Assembly: GCA_949316235.1 (NCBI GenBank)
Contig: OX438758.1
Coordinates: 20,114,694-20,178,693, forward strand
Reading direction: 5' to 3'
Source: Oegoconia quadripuncta
Lineage: Eukaryota > Arthropoda > Insecta > Lepidoptera > Autostichidae
Length of the DNA: 64,000 nt
Shown: positions 1 to 10,919 of the stretch, one piece after another
How positions within the stretch are numbered: the stretch's first letter is position 1
Layout of the letters: each line of letters opens with the position of its first letter
Made by a program: the position numbers and the translations under genes
Notes under the pieces: generated by a model
The model's database searches: none
What the model was told of the DNA's origin: nothing
Seen by the model: only the letters and a program-made list of their open reading frames with translations

Positions 1-1431
1 TTGGGGAATAGACAAATAACACTGGTACTTAAAAATTTAAAACCTAAGTGAGAGAGGGGTTGCGCTGAAAACCAGCGCTGTCAATTGCCATACGACATAT
101 TGGCAGCAAATGCTGACGCCCAATCGCTTTGCCACAAATACATTTAATTATGCAAAATGTTATACCTACGAAATTTTCTGTATTTGTTGGCAATAAATAC
201 TTTTTCTTCTTTCTTCTTCTTCTTCAGTTACCGGAGATTACAAAAATGTGTGTCTGTCTGCGGCGTCGTAGCACCAAAACGGCTGAACCGAGTTGAACGT
301 GGATTTTATTATTCAAAGCTGGTACTTACCGAAGTTTGAATTTCGATGATATTTAGCTTTTAAACAGTCAGAAAAGAAATAACAGGTGTGTGTAGTCAGC
401 TCAAGTGTAGTTTTGTGTGCTTGTGTTAGATAATATGTGATTGTTTGTGTGTCAATCATTATGATTGAGTTATGTAGATTAACTTCTTAAGTTTGTCACT
501 AGATGGCGCTGATGCATTTTAGAACGCGTAATCGTTTTGGTCGGTGCGTTAAAATATATGAAAATATATTTTTTGTTGAGTTTTCGCGAACATTAAAAGC
601 TCTATCGCCGTTTTATTTCTGGGAGAACCTCTAGTGGGCGGAAACACATAGTATATAAATTTTCGAATAACCACAAAGATAATATGAGTACACGAACGAC
701 GAAAGGACCTGACTGGGACGGCCCGGCACCGTCCCGTGCCCGCAACGGCCCACTATCACGGAAACGTAATAATCGATCCACCCTCTATTTGGGACAATAT
801 TTTGCAGCGTATTACTTTAAGTGCCATTGGAAAACAAACCGTAAGGGGTTAAAATTTAGAGACGAATATGTTTTGATATGGTTTGGCAAAATAGCATGCG
901 GATAATATGAAATTTCATGGTGAGGTAAAAATTCTTTGCTCTGACTTCATTTTGGTTTGAAATTGGAATAATTTGCTCTATCGATTTCCTAACGTGAGGT
1001 AAGTACCTGTTTTACATAATAGTACCAATTTTCTTGTGTAGGTTTAAATGTCCATCCATCCAACTTCTTACTATATGTGTTTGACGCCATTGTGTGGCCT
1101 GTGTTAGGAGGTATCTCAATAATGCCTGGTCCGATTTGAGTGCGGATTTTGTTAAGGTTTTTAGCTGTGTTTCATGAAAATCGGTGCAGCCGTTTCGTAC
1201 ATAATATGTACTACTAACTTTTTGTATGTCTGGATGAAATTATTATATTCAGTTCCTTTCCTCGGGGGTTCTCTAAAGTTTCACTTTTTGTTAGTATCAA
1301 TAAATCTTTCTATTTGTTTTAGCCTGGATCCAAAAAAAATTGGGAATTTCTCTCGATTAAAATCGGCTGTTTCGGTAATTTTTGGCTGTTCAATTATTTC
1401 TAATCACATCAGCTGTAGATTTATTAGTTTT
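1..1431. other. Unassigned AT-rich sequence
   Basis: No recognisable gene is seen. A short open frame at 684-905 includes a GC-rich stretch but resembles nothing known to me. Degenerate phrases of the type 'aaatcggtgcagccgtttcg' near 1165-1195 are common in decayed lepidopteran Helitrons and other dispersed repeats. Confidence 0.5.
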
Positions 1432-1506
1432 ACCACAGTCACTAGAGGGATCCCGCAGGGCTCCATCCTAGGCCCTATTCTATTTGTTCTATATTCCACA
1501 GACTAA
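1432..1506 (+). pseudogene. Reverse transcriptase fragment of a non-LTR retrotransposon
   Basis: The frame reads TTVTRGIPQGSILGPILFV and then a short run to a stop. The block G(I/V)PQGSILGP is the conserved RT motif just before the catalytic YxDD strand in LINE polymerases. About 25 residues are recognisable. The upstream part of the same open frame does not look like RT, and the sequence stops before the DD motif, so this is a decayed fragment without function. The clade cannot be assigned. Confidence 0.7.
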
Positions 1507-3248
1507 TGTAACAAATAACAGTGATTATCCATTATTTAAACTCCCGACGAAAATCGATGGATATTATGTATTTGACGGCGTTGTGTGTGGGTGTATCGGA
1601 GTGTGTCCAGTAATCCCGTTTCTATACAAAGGGACAGGTTATTAGCTATGTTTGATGAAGATTGGTTAAGCCGTTTCGAGGATATTTAGCTTTTCGCAAC
1701 CACATATACACACACACATACACACGCGCAATCTGTAAAATTTGAACATACTACATAATACAAGTTCTTCAACTTCATGTTGAAGATGTCTATTTCTCTT
1801 AGTCTAATTAACACATGTTACTCATAAATTCTAATGACCAGTAAAATGTTTCTCTATTATGGAAATCTTGGCATCCATGGTACAGGCCGAGCCTAGTGTG
1901 CATGTAAATTATATATGGTCCTTTTTGGTAAATGAACATCTTATCTTTTAACACTATCTTTTGGCCTAGGTCTACTTGGACGATATAATCATTTGTTCGA
2001 TGAATGTAGTCGGCATTTTTAAAATTTTGATGTTATTTTAACTGTCGTAATACGTAACGTCATGGTGGTATATCTTTGCAAACACACTATTTCATCGGAA
2101 TGTTATAGTTAACACTTGAACGTCAGTCAATAAACATACAAAGCGCATGGCGGGCGGCGCGGGCGCACTACAGGGCTCTATACACACTGGACTGTGAGAA
2201 ATAGCTCTAAGATCTAATGATGTCTTTCAATAAAGACATCTTACTATAGCAAGCCCAGAGTTGATTTTCATCTGATTCTGGTTGCTGTACGGAGAAAAGT
2301 TAGACGCCAGTTTATTTTTGTGGGAATTATGACTATATTTACCAACCCTTTGTCAGATTTTACAGATTCATTTTTGATACAACATGTCGGTGTGTAATTC
2401 CAGATAACCTAGAGGAAGATTACAATTTATTAGTTAAATCTGCACCTCCAAAATATATGGTACTGACTAATGTTGTTTAAAACACCTAAGAATTAGAACG
2501 TATAACCCATCTTCACAGTGTCCACAATATATATAAAAAAAACATAGCAATGGTCTCGAGTTTACGAGGGTGGATAATGTGTTCTCTTTTGTATAAGGAG
2601 AACCATTGCTACAGAATCCTCTAAATGATCCACCATTATTCTTCATTATGCACAGAGCCTAACTTACCCACGCGCACGCGCTACGAGCGGGTCAAGTTGA
2701 GCCGCCCGTGGGCCGGCGCGCGCGCAGGAATATCGTCCGTTTAAGCAAATTACCGCCGAAGGCCTTCCAATGGTGCCACTGTTTGAGTTCCATTCATGAT
2801 TATTCCTCAGTTACGTACAATATATATCCATTTCATATAAATTTTATAGGGTACGTCATAGAGACGTTATGACCTAAACAAAGTTCGAGGTGAAAGTTAA
2901 CTAATTTTTCACATTTGAAGATAAGATGTCCTACGTAAGACTAAATGCACATTTCATAAATGTTCAGATATTTATAATTTTAATACTAGAAATAAGAATA
3001 AAATTTAAATTCCCCAATTCTGGGTTTATTCAGACTGCTCAGAAAACTATTGTCATAATTTTAAAAAGCTCCCAATAAAACATTATGGGCGTCGTTCGGC
3101 CGTCTTCTCCAATTCTGTAGAGCTGCTGAATACCCAGGGTGGTCTACAAGGCGACGACTGGCTTCAGATCTCGTACACAAAAATACTAGACTACAATTAC
3201 CGACTGTCCTCGTTACAATCCGTTGTTAGATCAACTAACATCCCAACA
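1507..3248. other. Unassigned sequence with CpG-rich spots
   Basis: No gene is seen. A decayed repeat ending in a CA microsatellite lies near 1640-1725. Short CpG-rich patches occur at about 2147-2165 and 2660-2725. A 12-base inverted repeat (gatgtcttt...aaagacatc) sits at about 2219-2241. Confidence 0.4.
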
Positions 3249-3518
3249 TTAAATAATAACGACCCGGTTCCTGTAAGTACATTCGCGCCATTTCGCCATC
3301 TTCGGACAATGCTCCTGCCCGATGTCACTCGAGGTACCACGGAGACAGCCGAAGTGCGTTGCTCCCGGCTCCCTAATTGGATAATCGGTGTGTTCCCGAG
3401 CGATCAGCGCCTTGTATGGCTGGGGACAGGAGCACGTTTCCGTGACTTGAATGTGATAGGACGATACACAGATAGCACAAAGGAGTAGACATAAGGTAGG
3501 TAACAAAAGCAGGACATT
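3249..3518 (-). CDS. Candidate exon for a small secreted cysteine-rich protein
   Basis: The minus-strand frame runs from an in-frame stop near 3540 to TAA at 3249. It opens with a strongly hydrophobic segment (NVLLLLPTLCLLLCAICVSS) shaped like a signal peptide. About 65 polar residues follow, with five cysteines (TETCSC, HFGC, QEHC, REC). No in-frame ATG precedes it, so it needs a spliced 5' exon. An AG lies just before the hydrophobic part at 3519-3520, but it lacks a good pyrimidine tract. I recognise no family. It may be a chance frame; the GC content is higher than in the surroundings, which weakly favours coding. Confidence 0.25.
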   Translation of the reverse strand, partial: NVLLLLPTLCLLLCAICVSSYHIQVTETCSCPQPYKALIAREHTDYPIREPGATHFGCLRGTSSDIGQEHCPKMAKWRECTYRNRVVII

Positions 3519-3826
3519 CTGAATTCGTCGCTTGTGTTTTTAATGTTATCAACACCAGGGTTGCTATTCATTCTGATAATGTGTAGGGACATGTGGACGA
3601 ATGACATATACCACATCAATAAGCTCCAATCTTATAAATCTGTTGCCTAACGTAGGTAGGTACCTAATAGAAAATTGCGAATCGCGAAGTCCCAGGTGAA
3701 ATCATTTGATAGTTATGTGATAATTGGAAGTGAAAATGTCTCTATACCGATTACTTCAAGATGCCGACGGATGAGCAACGTGATTCCTTTCTTCTTCAAG
3801 ATCTTATAAATTAAATAATAAATAAA

Positions 3827-4060
3827 TAAATAAAATATCCTTAGACATACACACATCGCCATCTAATTCCACAGTAAGCAACTATAGGCTTGTGTTGTGG
3901 ATACCAGATGGTTGATATACTACATAAATACATTTTTTTTTGTAAATAAATAATTATTATAAATGATAACATCCATAACTCGGGTACACATGTCCGTATT
4001 CATCACACAAACATATTCAATGTAAAGGGATGGACAAAAACGGGCAACGAAATGAAAAAT
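3827..4060 (-). repeat. SINE-B, body without tRNA-like head
   Basis: It matches the body of SINE-B at 19799-20068 closely, including the phrases 'gttgtggataccagatggtt' and 'cgggtacacatgtccgtatt'. It stops at 'cacacaaacatat', where other copies continue into the tRNA-like head, so it is 5'-truncated. Confidence 0.85.
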
Positions 4061-4637
4061 CTCATTTTTACCTTGTGATGCATGGAGCCCCAAATAATAT
4101 ACCAATAATTAACCTACAGACAAGAGTAAATAGTAAACCATTTTCATAATAGCAATTAGCAAGTTCATTCAACGCTTCCAACACCCATCAATTAAACAAG
4201 TTCAATAGCAATAAGCATCAGTTTCCCGCGAAAAAACGTGAGAAAGCGTAACACAATCTCGAATCTATGCCACCCTGGTACTCATTGCCGCGGCATTAAC
4301 ACACCGTTGGCTCGCGCGGCCTCACCGCTACCGCAAGACCCATATCCTCGCTTTCATGTCACCCCAGTACTGTTCAACCGCAAGTTATCATTTCCTTGTT
4401 AAACCGCAGCGTTCTCAAATCCTAAAAGTCTTTTGTAAGACGCATTCCTTACAACAGTTTGTGGTTAGATTCTGTTCCTGGAGAGTTGAAGCTCTCGGTT
4501 TTTTGAATCATCATAATCGGCCTTACACATCGCCACTATTAGGGAAGTATTTTTTCGGGCCCAGTGCGGATTGGTGGATTTTTATCAATGACATTGACAA
4601 TCAGTGTTTTTAAGCCACTCATGTTGGTTTAACAACT
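4061..4637. other. Unassigned sequence
   Basis: No gene or repeat is recognised. The frame at 4356-4613 ends in a phrase resembling 'FINDID', but no other RT motif lies around it. Confidence 0.4.
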
Positions 4638-4639
4638 AC

Positions 4640-4736
4640 CTTCAATTGACAACAACCGAGAGATTGCCCTCCGAAGCACGGAAACATTAAATATGTGGTC
4701 ACCCATCCAAGGACTGACCGCTATCACTAAACGAAA
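4640..4736 (-). repeat. SINE-C: 5S rRNA-derived SINE fragment
   Basis: On the minus strand the phrase 'gcggtcagtccttggatggg' followed by 'tgaccac' matches the 3' half of insect 5S rRNA (internal promoter C-box region). It is followed by a non-5S tail with 'tgcttcggagggca', a typical SINE3-type body. The 5' half of the 5S part is missing. Confidence 0.7.
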
Positions 4737-4815
4737 ACAAACTCATTTTATTAGTCCAAACAATCATACATCATCAGCCTGCGCATAATACGCTCCTCGT
4801 TGAAATATTTTCAAT

Positions 4816-4971
4816 AATGGTGTCGATTCGGATGTACACCAACTAAACTAAACTAAAACCAATTTAAAAGTAGTACTGTCGCTTTATCTCTGGAACAGTA
4901 CAATGCGATAGCACCACTCCAAAACTCGTTTTAGTTTAGTTTAGTTGGTGTACATCCGAATCGACACCATT
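4816..4971. mobile_element. MITE1 copy 1
   Basis: A 156-bp palindromic element. The outer 44 bases at 4816-4859 are an exact inverted copy of 4928-4971 (ends aatggtgtcgattcggatgt). The loop holds no coding sequence. A second copy lies at 5938-6092. The target duplication is unclear, so the superfamily is open. Confidence 0.9.
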
Positions 4972-5483
4972 GCAAAATAACCTCAACAAAACAACTAAAA
5001 TAGTAATTCAAGGAATTTGCAGAAACCATTGTAACCGTATCCGTTTCAAATCAATAACGAAAGTGCATTTTCTCCGAAGTGTACTCTCATAATAGTTAGT
5101 TTTACCTTTATAAGTTCAATATGCGTTCGGTGCGTGCTCAAACAAAAACATTCCTGAAATAGGAAAAAAATAAAGCAAAAGCACCGCGTTTCTGGTTACC
5201 ATCACCTGTGACGGGTTGGTACGTTGGGTTGCCGAAGGTTGGTGAACAAAGTCCGACGAGTGTGTGGCTTACGTCTGCGGCATACGGTGCTAATGTTGGA
5301 AGTGATACAATATGAGTGCAAGGGTGTGGTGTAAGGATAGGGAGACTGAACTTGTGATGATGTGATTGAGGTTTTGTGTGTTGGTGATGATTGTGTAACA
5401 GCTGATGACCACTTATTTGTACCTTTTACGGAACTCAAAATGAACTTCGTAAATTATTTTACGGAGCGCATTACGTACACTAT
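4972..5483. other. Unassigned sequence
   Basis: No gene is seen. Short frames on both strands are of chance length. Confidence 0.4.
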
Positions 5484-5805
5484 GGCCAGTATTAATAAAC
5501 CAATCTCAATATACGTCTTGAGGCTGTATCAACCGAGATGCGTCTTAAGCAGTTGACGCTATCTCAAGCTCCGTGCTAATTTATAAACCAATCTTGAGGT
5601 CTACTCAGCTGAGATCACTTCTCAAGTATTCGCCTCAGCGGCGAATGAATGATAGTCTTGAGTTTCGTTTATAAATACGCGCACCTCTCAAGTGAGTACT
5701 GCTTGAGTATGCACGTGCTTTTCAGGTCTCAAGTTCGGTTTATTAATCAACACGTTTACTTGAGACCGGTCACAAGACTGTTCTCAATCTTGAGAATGGT
5801 TTATA
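5484..5805. mobile_element. MITE2 copy 1, right end lost
   Basis: The left terminus ggccagtattaataaacc and the internal run of 'tctcaag/cttgag' phrases match 56529-56810 nearly base for base. This copy has about 60 extra internal bases (about 5566-5620) and stops at 'gaatggtttata', short of the terminal 'ttaatacgggcc'. Confidence 0.85.
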
Positions 5806-5937
5806 CTATTCGCTACTGCTAACGCCACCTATTATGATGCAGAAAGGCTTTCAAATAACAATCAATAGAGAAAGTGATCAATTCATAATTTGAATGATAT
5901 ATTTTAAAATTACTTAACTTGTTAGTGTTAATTTAAC

Positions 5938-6092
5938 ATTGGTGTCGATTCGGATGTACACCAACTAAACTAAACTAAAATCAGTTTTAAAGTAGTACTG
6001 TTCCTTTCTTCCTGGAACAGTACGATGCGACGGCACCACTCCAAAACTGGTTTTAGTTTAGTTTAGTTGGTGTACATCCGAATTGACACCAT
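5938..6092. mobile_element. MITE1 copy 2
   Basis: Same architecture as the copy at 4816: long inverted ends around a loop holding 'gtagtactgt' and 'ggaacagtac'. A few substitutions separate the arms and the two copies. It lies only about 970 bases from copy 1. Confidence 0.9.
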
Positions 6093-6653
6093 CAACAGAG
6101 ACTGTGTCAAATAGCGCTTTGAAAAAAAACCAGGTAAATATGTATCTGTTACTAACCTTATAGGTAGATTAGTAGCACTAAACTAATGAAGGCATTTCAA
6201 AATGTAACTAACTTAGAAGAAGTTTGTTTATTTTCAATTCTAGCTACTTAGTTGCTTAAAGGGAGTAGGTTACGTACGATCTAACTAATATATTTATAAA
6301 TATGTACCGACACTAAAGTAAGTATAATACTCCTAAATCGTATCTCTAAACGACATTGAAATCTAAATGAGCAACAATTTAAAGATCTTGTCAAAACAAC
6401 ATTAACAAAAAAAGATTATTACAAATTAATGACTGCCTCAATGACAGAACGCTTGGTGTACTTCGTCCTGCCTCAAAAAATTAAATGTTTGTATTGCTTA
6501 TATAATTTCATATTAAAAAAAAGAACAAACACTGATTCTGTGAAGTTCTTTTTTCACAGATGATTTCCCTTACCAAAGCGCTAGTTAGCTTGGATATACT
6601 GATGATATATGTATAAATGATTGAGCCCTATTATTATTTTAAATAGACTTATA
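6093..6653. other. Unassigned sequence
   Basis: AT-rich; no gene or recognisable repeat. Confidence 0.4.
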
Positions 6654-6995
6654 TTGACATTCAACAAATAAGATTAGGTCGTTACCTATGAAATTGGCGT
6701 TTTGTAAACTTCATTAAGACTGTTTTCTCCATACAAACATTTTTGAAATTTTTTTGGGAACGGCAAATCCGAATTTAGCTAAACTTTGTGTTAGGCAGTG
6801 TTAATTTTTAAAAGTAACCGCTTTATAAAAGTTTCTGCGAATCTAAGAAATAATTTGGGAAGCTCATGAAAAGAGCTGTGTTCACGTTTTTTTTATTATG
6901 TGATTTAGTTCAGACATTAAAAAATATTTCATGTGAAACCTTGAAAATATATTCTATTTTCCAAATAAAAAACAAATTTGGAATATAAAAATATA
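6654..6995 (+). mobile_element. MITE3 truncated copy
   Basis: It carries 'cctatgaaattggcgttttg', 'gttttctccatacaaacatt' and 'aatttagctaaactttgtgt'. All of these appear in reverse orientation in the complete copy at 48925-49366. It is missing its distal inverted repeat. Confidence 0.8.
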
Positions 6996-7661
6996 ACATA
7001 TAACAATATCTTATGTTGAAATGAATGCTTGAATGAAGTTGAAGCTTAATCAAGAAGACAAGTCCTTGTGTTGTGAATCTTATATGTATAGCACGTCGAA
7101 TCTTACACATTTCATCTCTTCATACACCACACCCTCACCACAATGACCTCTACGCCCCCACATCAACGAACTATATGCACCTCAAATGCCTCGATGGTTC
7201 TGAATTTGCAGAGCACGGCGATCAATACGCAACCTACTTTTTTCATTTTCACTGGACGTTATTCTTGTGACTTGCACCACAACCCAAAGGGCGATGCAAC
7301 TCAATGGACTCAACGGAAGCTTCCCCCCGCCCCACTCGGTGAGGATCCATTGATAGATGCACTCCATCAATGTTAGTTTTATAGTTCGGACTCGCCTCCG
7401 TGCGCACGCGCCGACGGCTGCATTTGGGAGTGATTTATAACCTACTTCAAATATAAGCTGGCGAAATAAAATGTTGGGTAGACTAGATCTGTTTAATTTC
7501 GTTAAGGCTTAGTTTACGGAAATGAGGAAACCATTCCTTCCAGTCATGCTAGACGCAACTAAAGGAGCGAGACTCCCCGAGAAAGCTTTGTGGCTGCAGT
7601 TTCGTTGAATTATACGACCGCCTCCTTTCGTAGCGACTTCCCAGCTTGGCTACCTGTACTA
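6996..7661. other. Unassigned sequence
   Basis: Overlapping short frames at 7073-7376 have no recognisable domain. Nothing else is seen. Confidence 0.4.
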
Positions 7662-7808
7662 GGGCCGATTAATAAATCGATCTTGAGATTGAGATCGCGT
7701 CTCAGTCTCAATATTGTTTTTTTTTTGATGTTGTTTTAAAATGCGAAATTTTCATAAGCGTCAAATTAAGGTCATTATAATCTTGAGAAAAAATCATTAA
7801 TCCGGGCC
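7662..7808. mobile_element. MITE2-related short element
   Basis: Its ends 'gggccgattaataaatcgat' and 'tcattaatccgggcct' are degenerate versions of the MITE2 termini. The interior includes 'cttgagattgagatc' and 'tcttgag'. It looks like an internally deleted relative. Confidence 0.6.
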
Positions 7809-7889
7809 TTAGAGTGAATCACCCACATAATATTACGCAACAAGGTCTTCTATGGACGTTTTGCTTTATACTTACCTAGAACAATCATG

Positions 7890-8153
7890 CAGGGTGAATT
7901 TGAATTCGTGTAATTCCCATTAACTGGTCACTCCCACTCCTGATTACGAACAACTTTCCACTAGGAACCATAGCCGAATTCAACCAAAAATTATTGTACT
8001 TCCATACTAAAGGTGGTTTCAGAATGGTTTACTTTGTATGGATAATCGAATTTTTTTTGATCCAATGCGACTATGGTTCCTTGGAGAAAGTTGTTCGTAA
8101 TCAAGAGTGGAGTCACTTGTTAGTGGGAATTACACGAATTCAAATACACCCTG
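7890..8153. mobile_element. MITE4 copy A
   Basis: A palindromic element of 264 bp bounded by cagggtg and caccctg. The arms of about 90 bases share 'tttgaattcgtgtaattccc' and 'gattacgaacaactttc'. TA follows the right end, which suits a Tc1/mariner-like TA target, but the left flank is not a clean TA. Other copies are at 48626 and 52009. Confidence 0.85.
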
Positions 8154-8799
8154 TATATAATGAATTGAAAAATTTGGTATCGAATTTGGTATACATAACG
8201 TTCTTAAGAATAATGACACCTCAAATTCTGTGTAGTCTATATAATTAAAGTAGTTACACATAAAATTCAATAAACTATAATGATGTTATTATTAATGGGA
8301 TTTATTAAAATTATCAAAATACAATAATGTCTGATGTCCAAAAGATGTGAGCGAATAAATCCAGTTGAATGGACCTTTTAAGAATAAATAAATAATAAAT
8401 ATTTATTATCTCATCACAAAGAAATAGGTACATTAACAGAAAATGGTAGGTAAATACAAACAACTATCTTTGTGAGAGACTGGAGTCTGAAAAAGGTTAC
8501 CTACATAGATACATCTGTAGATCCTGTGCCACAGATCTCCAGGCTCTCACTCCCTTACTGTTAGACACTACAACAGGAGCACTGAATAAACCTAACGAGT
8601 TCAATTGTCTTAAATTGATATATGGGCATGGCCACCTATCTCCACAGACTTTATAGAACTTAGATCAAGGATATACCTAGGACAATACCGAAGAAGAAAT
8701 AAGAAGTTTTATATCATCTTTGCAAGACGGAGTTCTTATTCACCACACACATTTCTTATTCACCACACATTCACACAGACCAACCCTCAGGTTTCAGCA
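8154..8799. other. Unassigned sequence
   Basis: No gene is seen. An AATAAATAAATAATAAAT run near 8385 may be a retroelement tail. Confidence 0.4.
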
Positions 8800-8965
8800 G
8801 AGTACCAGTGTTTTGCCCGCCTCGGGCAAATCCATACACTGAGCTGTACCCTTTTTGTATACTGCGGCACACAATTGTTTTAGTCGTATTTTTCATATGT
8901 AAAATTTGTTATGTGTGTGTACATGGATGCAAATAAATGCTTATCTATCTATCTATTCTACTCCT
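8800..8965 (+). repeat. LINE 3' end with TATC tail
   Basis: A 3'-UTR-like stretch ends in 'gcaaataaatgcttatctat' and then ATCT/TATC repeats. The same AATAAA-plus-(TATC)n ending occurs at 36560-36757 and 46930-47060. No coding part is kept. Confidence 0.6.
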
Positions 8966-9371
8966 ACTATTTTGAGTTACCTACTTATGTTTATCTATTG
9001 TTTGTTTCAGCTCCACTCCCACAGCGTGCCACCTGACAATCTGCTTACTAACCACTAATAACGAAGCTAATGTCCAACTGACAACAACTGAACAGGTGGC
9101 GCCTTTGTGCAGATTGTAACGGACATACGGACGGACGCATTCCGCTCACTTGTGTAATGTTAATGACTGAAAGCAAAACTGTTGATGCTTGAAAAATTAA
9201 TGAATGAGTTGTGGAAATTTTGATTGAATTTAGGTAATGTACAATACAATGGAACATGATTTCGTAAATATGTGGAATGTTAAACTCTATTGCAAAGCAG
9301 TAAAATGGAGATATTTTTAAGTGATTTCAAAGTAAACATTGATAGCTTTAATACTGATTGTAAAATGCAAA
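8966..9371. other. Unassigned sequence
   Basis: No gene is seen. On the minus strand this would be 3' flank of the candidate exon at 9372. Confidence 0.35.
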
Positions 9372-9505
9372 CTAAGCGATTAAATTGCGGAGCATAACAG
9401 CAAGCATACCAATGATGATCAGCATCGCAATTGTTTCAAATAACATTGTCAAATCGGCCACCCAGGGTAGCCCAGGAGGCTCATGTCTGCAGTCATTTGA
9501 GTCAG
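9372..9505 (-). CDS. Candidate terminal exon with a transmembrane segment
   Basis: On the minus strand a pyrimidine-rich stretch (cactttttttttatttgtta...) leads to AAG at 9506-9508, a plausible splice acceptor. The downstream frame reads DSNDCRHEPPGLPWVADL, then the hydrophobic MLFETIAMLIIIGMLAVML, then RNLIA and TAG. The hydrophobic part is long enough for one membrane span. There is no ATG for this frame, so an upstream exon would be needed. I recognise no family. The run of ordinary codons and the good acceptor favour a real exon, but the length (44 codons) allows chance. Confidence 0.28.
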
Positions 9506-10304
9506 CTTTGTATATTGTAATAACAAATAAAAAAAAAGTGATATAGGTACACACGCGATGGCTTACTTAGGAAAATATTTAAATAACCATATTGGCAATT
9601 AGAAACTTTAAAAAAACTCGACTGCATATATAATAATAATAAATAAAGTAAACAAAAAGAAAGTAGAAAGACTACTAGTACTGCTTGAAATAGGTTAAGT
9701 CATTCGAATGATGTTGGATGGTACCATAAAATGTAAACTATGACACTTTGGAGAACAAGACGAATCTAACGACACCTTGTACTTCAAGATCGGTCAAGCC
9801 GTTTAGGTTATACGAGATAATATAGTAATCTACAAATACCAGAAATACATTACTCTGTTTCCTCAGGCAGTCGGGTAATAATATATCAAAATTATAGCTA
9901 CATACATGGACTTAGGTGAAAAGATAACCACGATAATGATGACAGCATCCTCACAGACCGACGTGACACCTTTTCAAGTAAACTCGCTTGAATAAGATTG
10001 ATGACATGCATAATGTAGATGGTGATACAGAGCTGTGAAAGCTATTGCAAATTCAAGTCTCTCCAATTTTGACTAAGGGTCACTAAGGCTACATAAAGCC
10101 AAAGGCACACTGAGTTTTTGGAAAGGATACTTAGTAAACCCTTGATGCGACAGAGGCGCAGTTTCACCAATATTGCATTCAGGAGGCGTAACTGGACAAC
10201 ATTTTATATGCATTGAATAAAAGCAACTCTTCGAGCAAGCAATGGGACCAGGAATTGTTTAATTATACTTTTTTAAAAACCGGTTCAGAAGGCTCAAAAG
10301 ATTT
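9506..10304. other. Unassigned sequence
   Basis: If the frames at 9372 and 10305 belong to one gene, this would be its intron. A decayed dispersed repeat (…caagccgtttaggttatacg…) lies near 9780-9815. Confidence 0.3.
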
Positions 10305-10622
10305 CTATGCTAATAAAAATATTAAGCACACAAACTCTAGAACATAAATAGTATGTAAATCCAAAAGAGCTGACACACGTGTTATTTCATCACTGAACGT
10401 GTGCGTTACCCCAGCCAAAAAATGTCGAAAATCGTCTTCCGTAATATCCCCATTGAGGCAAACCATGATCCATCTGGATATCTGTGAATAGACTTCGGTC
10501 GGGCATTGACATGTAACGACGACAAGTACGACTACGACACCAAGCAATCTATGGCGTACTGGTTTGTTTACCCTACCTCCCCAGTTTCTAGCACAGAAGA
10601 GGATCCTTATGAGGCCAAGCAA
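10305..10622 (-). CDS. Candidate small secreted or membrane protein frame
   Basis: An open minus-strand frame of about 105 codons ends at TAG. From about residue 27 it reads like a signal or anchor segment (LLGVVVVLVVVTCQC). A polar region follows (PTEVYSQISRWIMVCLNGDI, then TEDDFRHFLAG), and a second hydrophobic end (VLEFVCLIFLLA). No canonical ATG opens it, and the first residues run into a LINE-E fragment. A GTAACG inside the frame (after HFLAG) could be a splice donor. No family is recognised. Hydrophobic runs of V arise from GTN repeats, so caution is needed. Confidence 0.22.
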   Translation of the reverse strand: MLGLIRILFCARNWGGRVNKPVRHRLLGVVVVLVVVTCQCPTEVYSQISRWIMVCLNGDITEDDFRHFLAGVTHTFSDEITRVSALLDLHTIYVLEFVCLIFLLA

Positions 10623-10632
10623 AGATCCATAG

Positions 10633-10919
10633 ACTTTTTTTTATTTTATTTGAGAGGGCGGCAAACGAGCATGCGGGTCACAGGATGGAAAGCAATCACC
10701 GCCGCCCATAACACCCGCAACACCAAAAGGGTCACAGATGCGTTGCCGGCTTTTGAGGAAGGTGTAGGCACGTTTCTTGAAGGTTCCAATGTCGTACTCG
10801 TTCGGGAATACCGCTGCAGGAAGTCCGTTCCACAGGGTGGTCGTACGTAGTAGGAAGTTTCTTGAGAAACGTACAGTGGTAGACTTCCACTCATCCAGGT
10901 GATGTGGATGGCGTTTTAA
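10633..10919 (-). mobile_element. LINE-E 3' fragment with RT polyprotein C-terminus
   Basis: On the minus strand this encodes a region like [17 protein letters not shown]...[11 protein letters not shown]...F, the C-terminal tail seen after the polymerase domain in many insect non-LTR elements. A short UTR ('cgcatgctcgtttgccgccc') and an A-rich tail follow. Copies at 21691 and 54139 agree closely. This copy has small indels (for example in the 'gtgtccatgggcgg' block) that break the frame. Confidence 0.8.

Noticed and set aside
684..905. 73-codon basic protein
   Set aside because: No domain; chance frame over a GC-rich patch.
2219..2241. Terminator- or histone-type hairpin
   Set aside because: A single short inverted repeat with no gene in front of it.
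4356..4613. Reverse transcriptase-like ending FINDIDNQ
   Set aside because: No other RT motif in the frame or nearby; probably coincidence.
7073..7376. Overlapping frames on both strands
   Set aside because: Mutual shadows without start context, domain or neighbours.
10506..10850. 114-codon plus-strand frame containing VPQGGRT
   Set aside because: Antisense to the LINE-E C-terminal frame; the resemblance to the RT motif VPQG is accidental.
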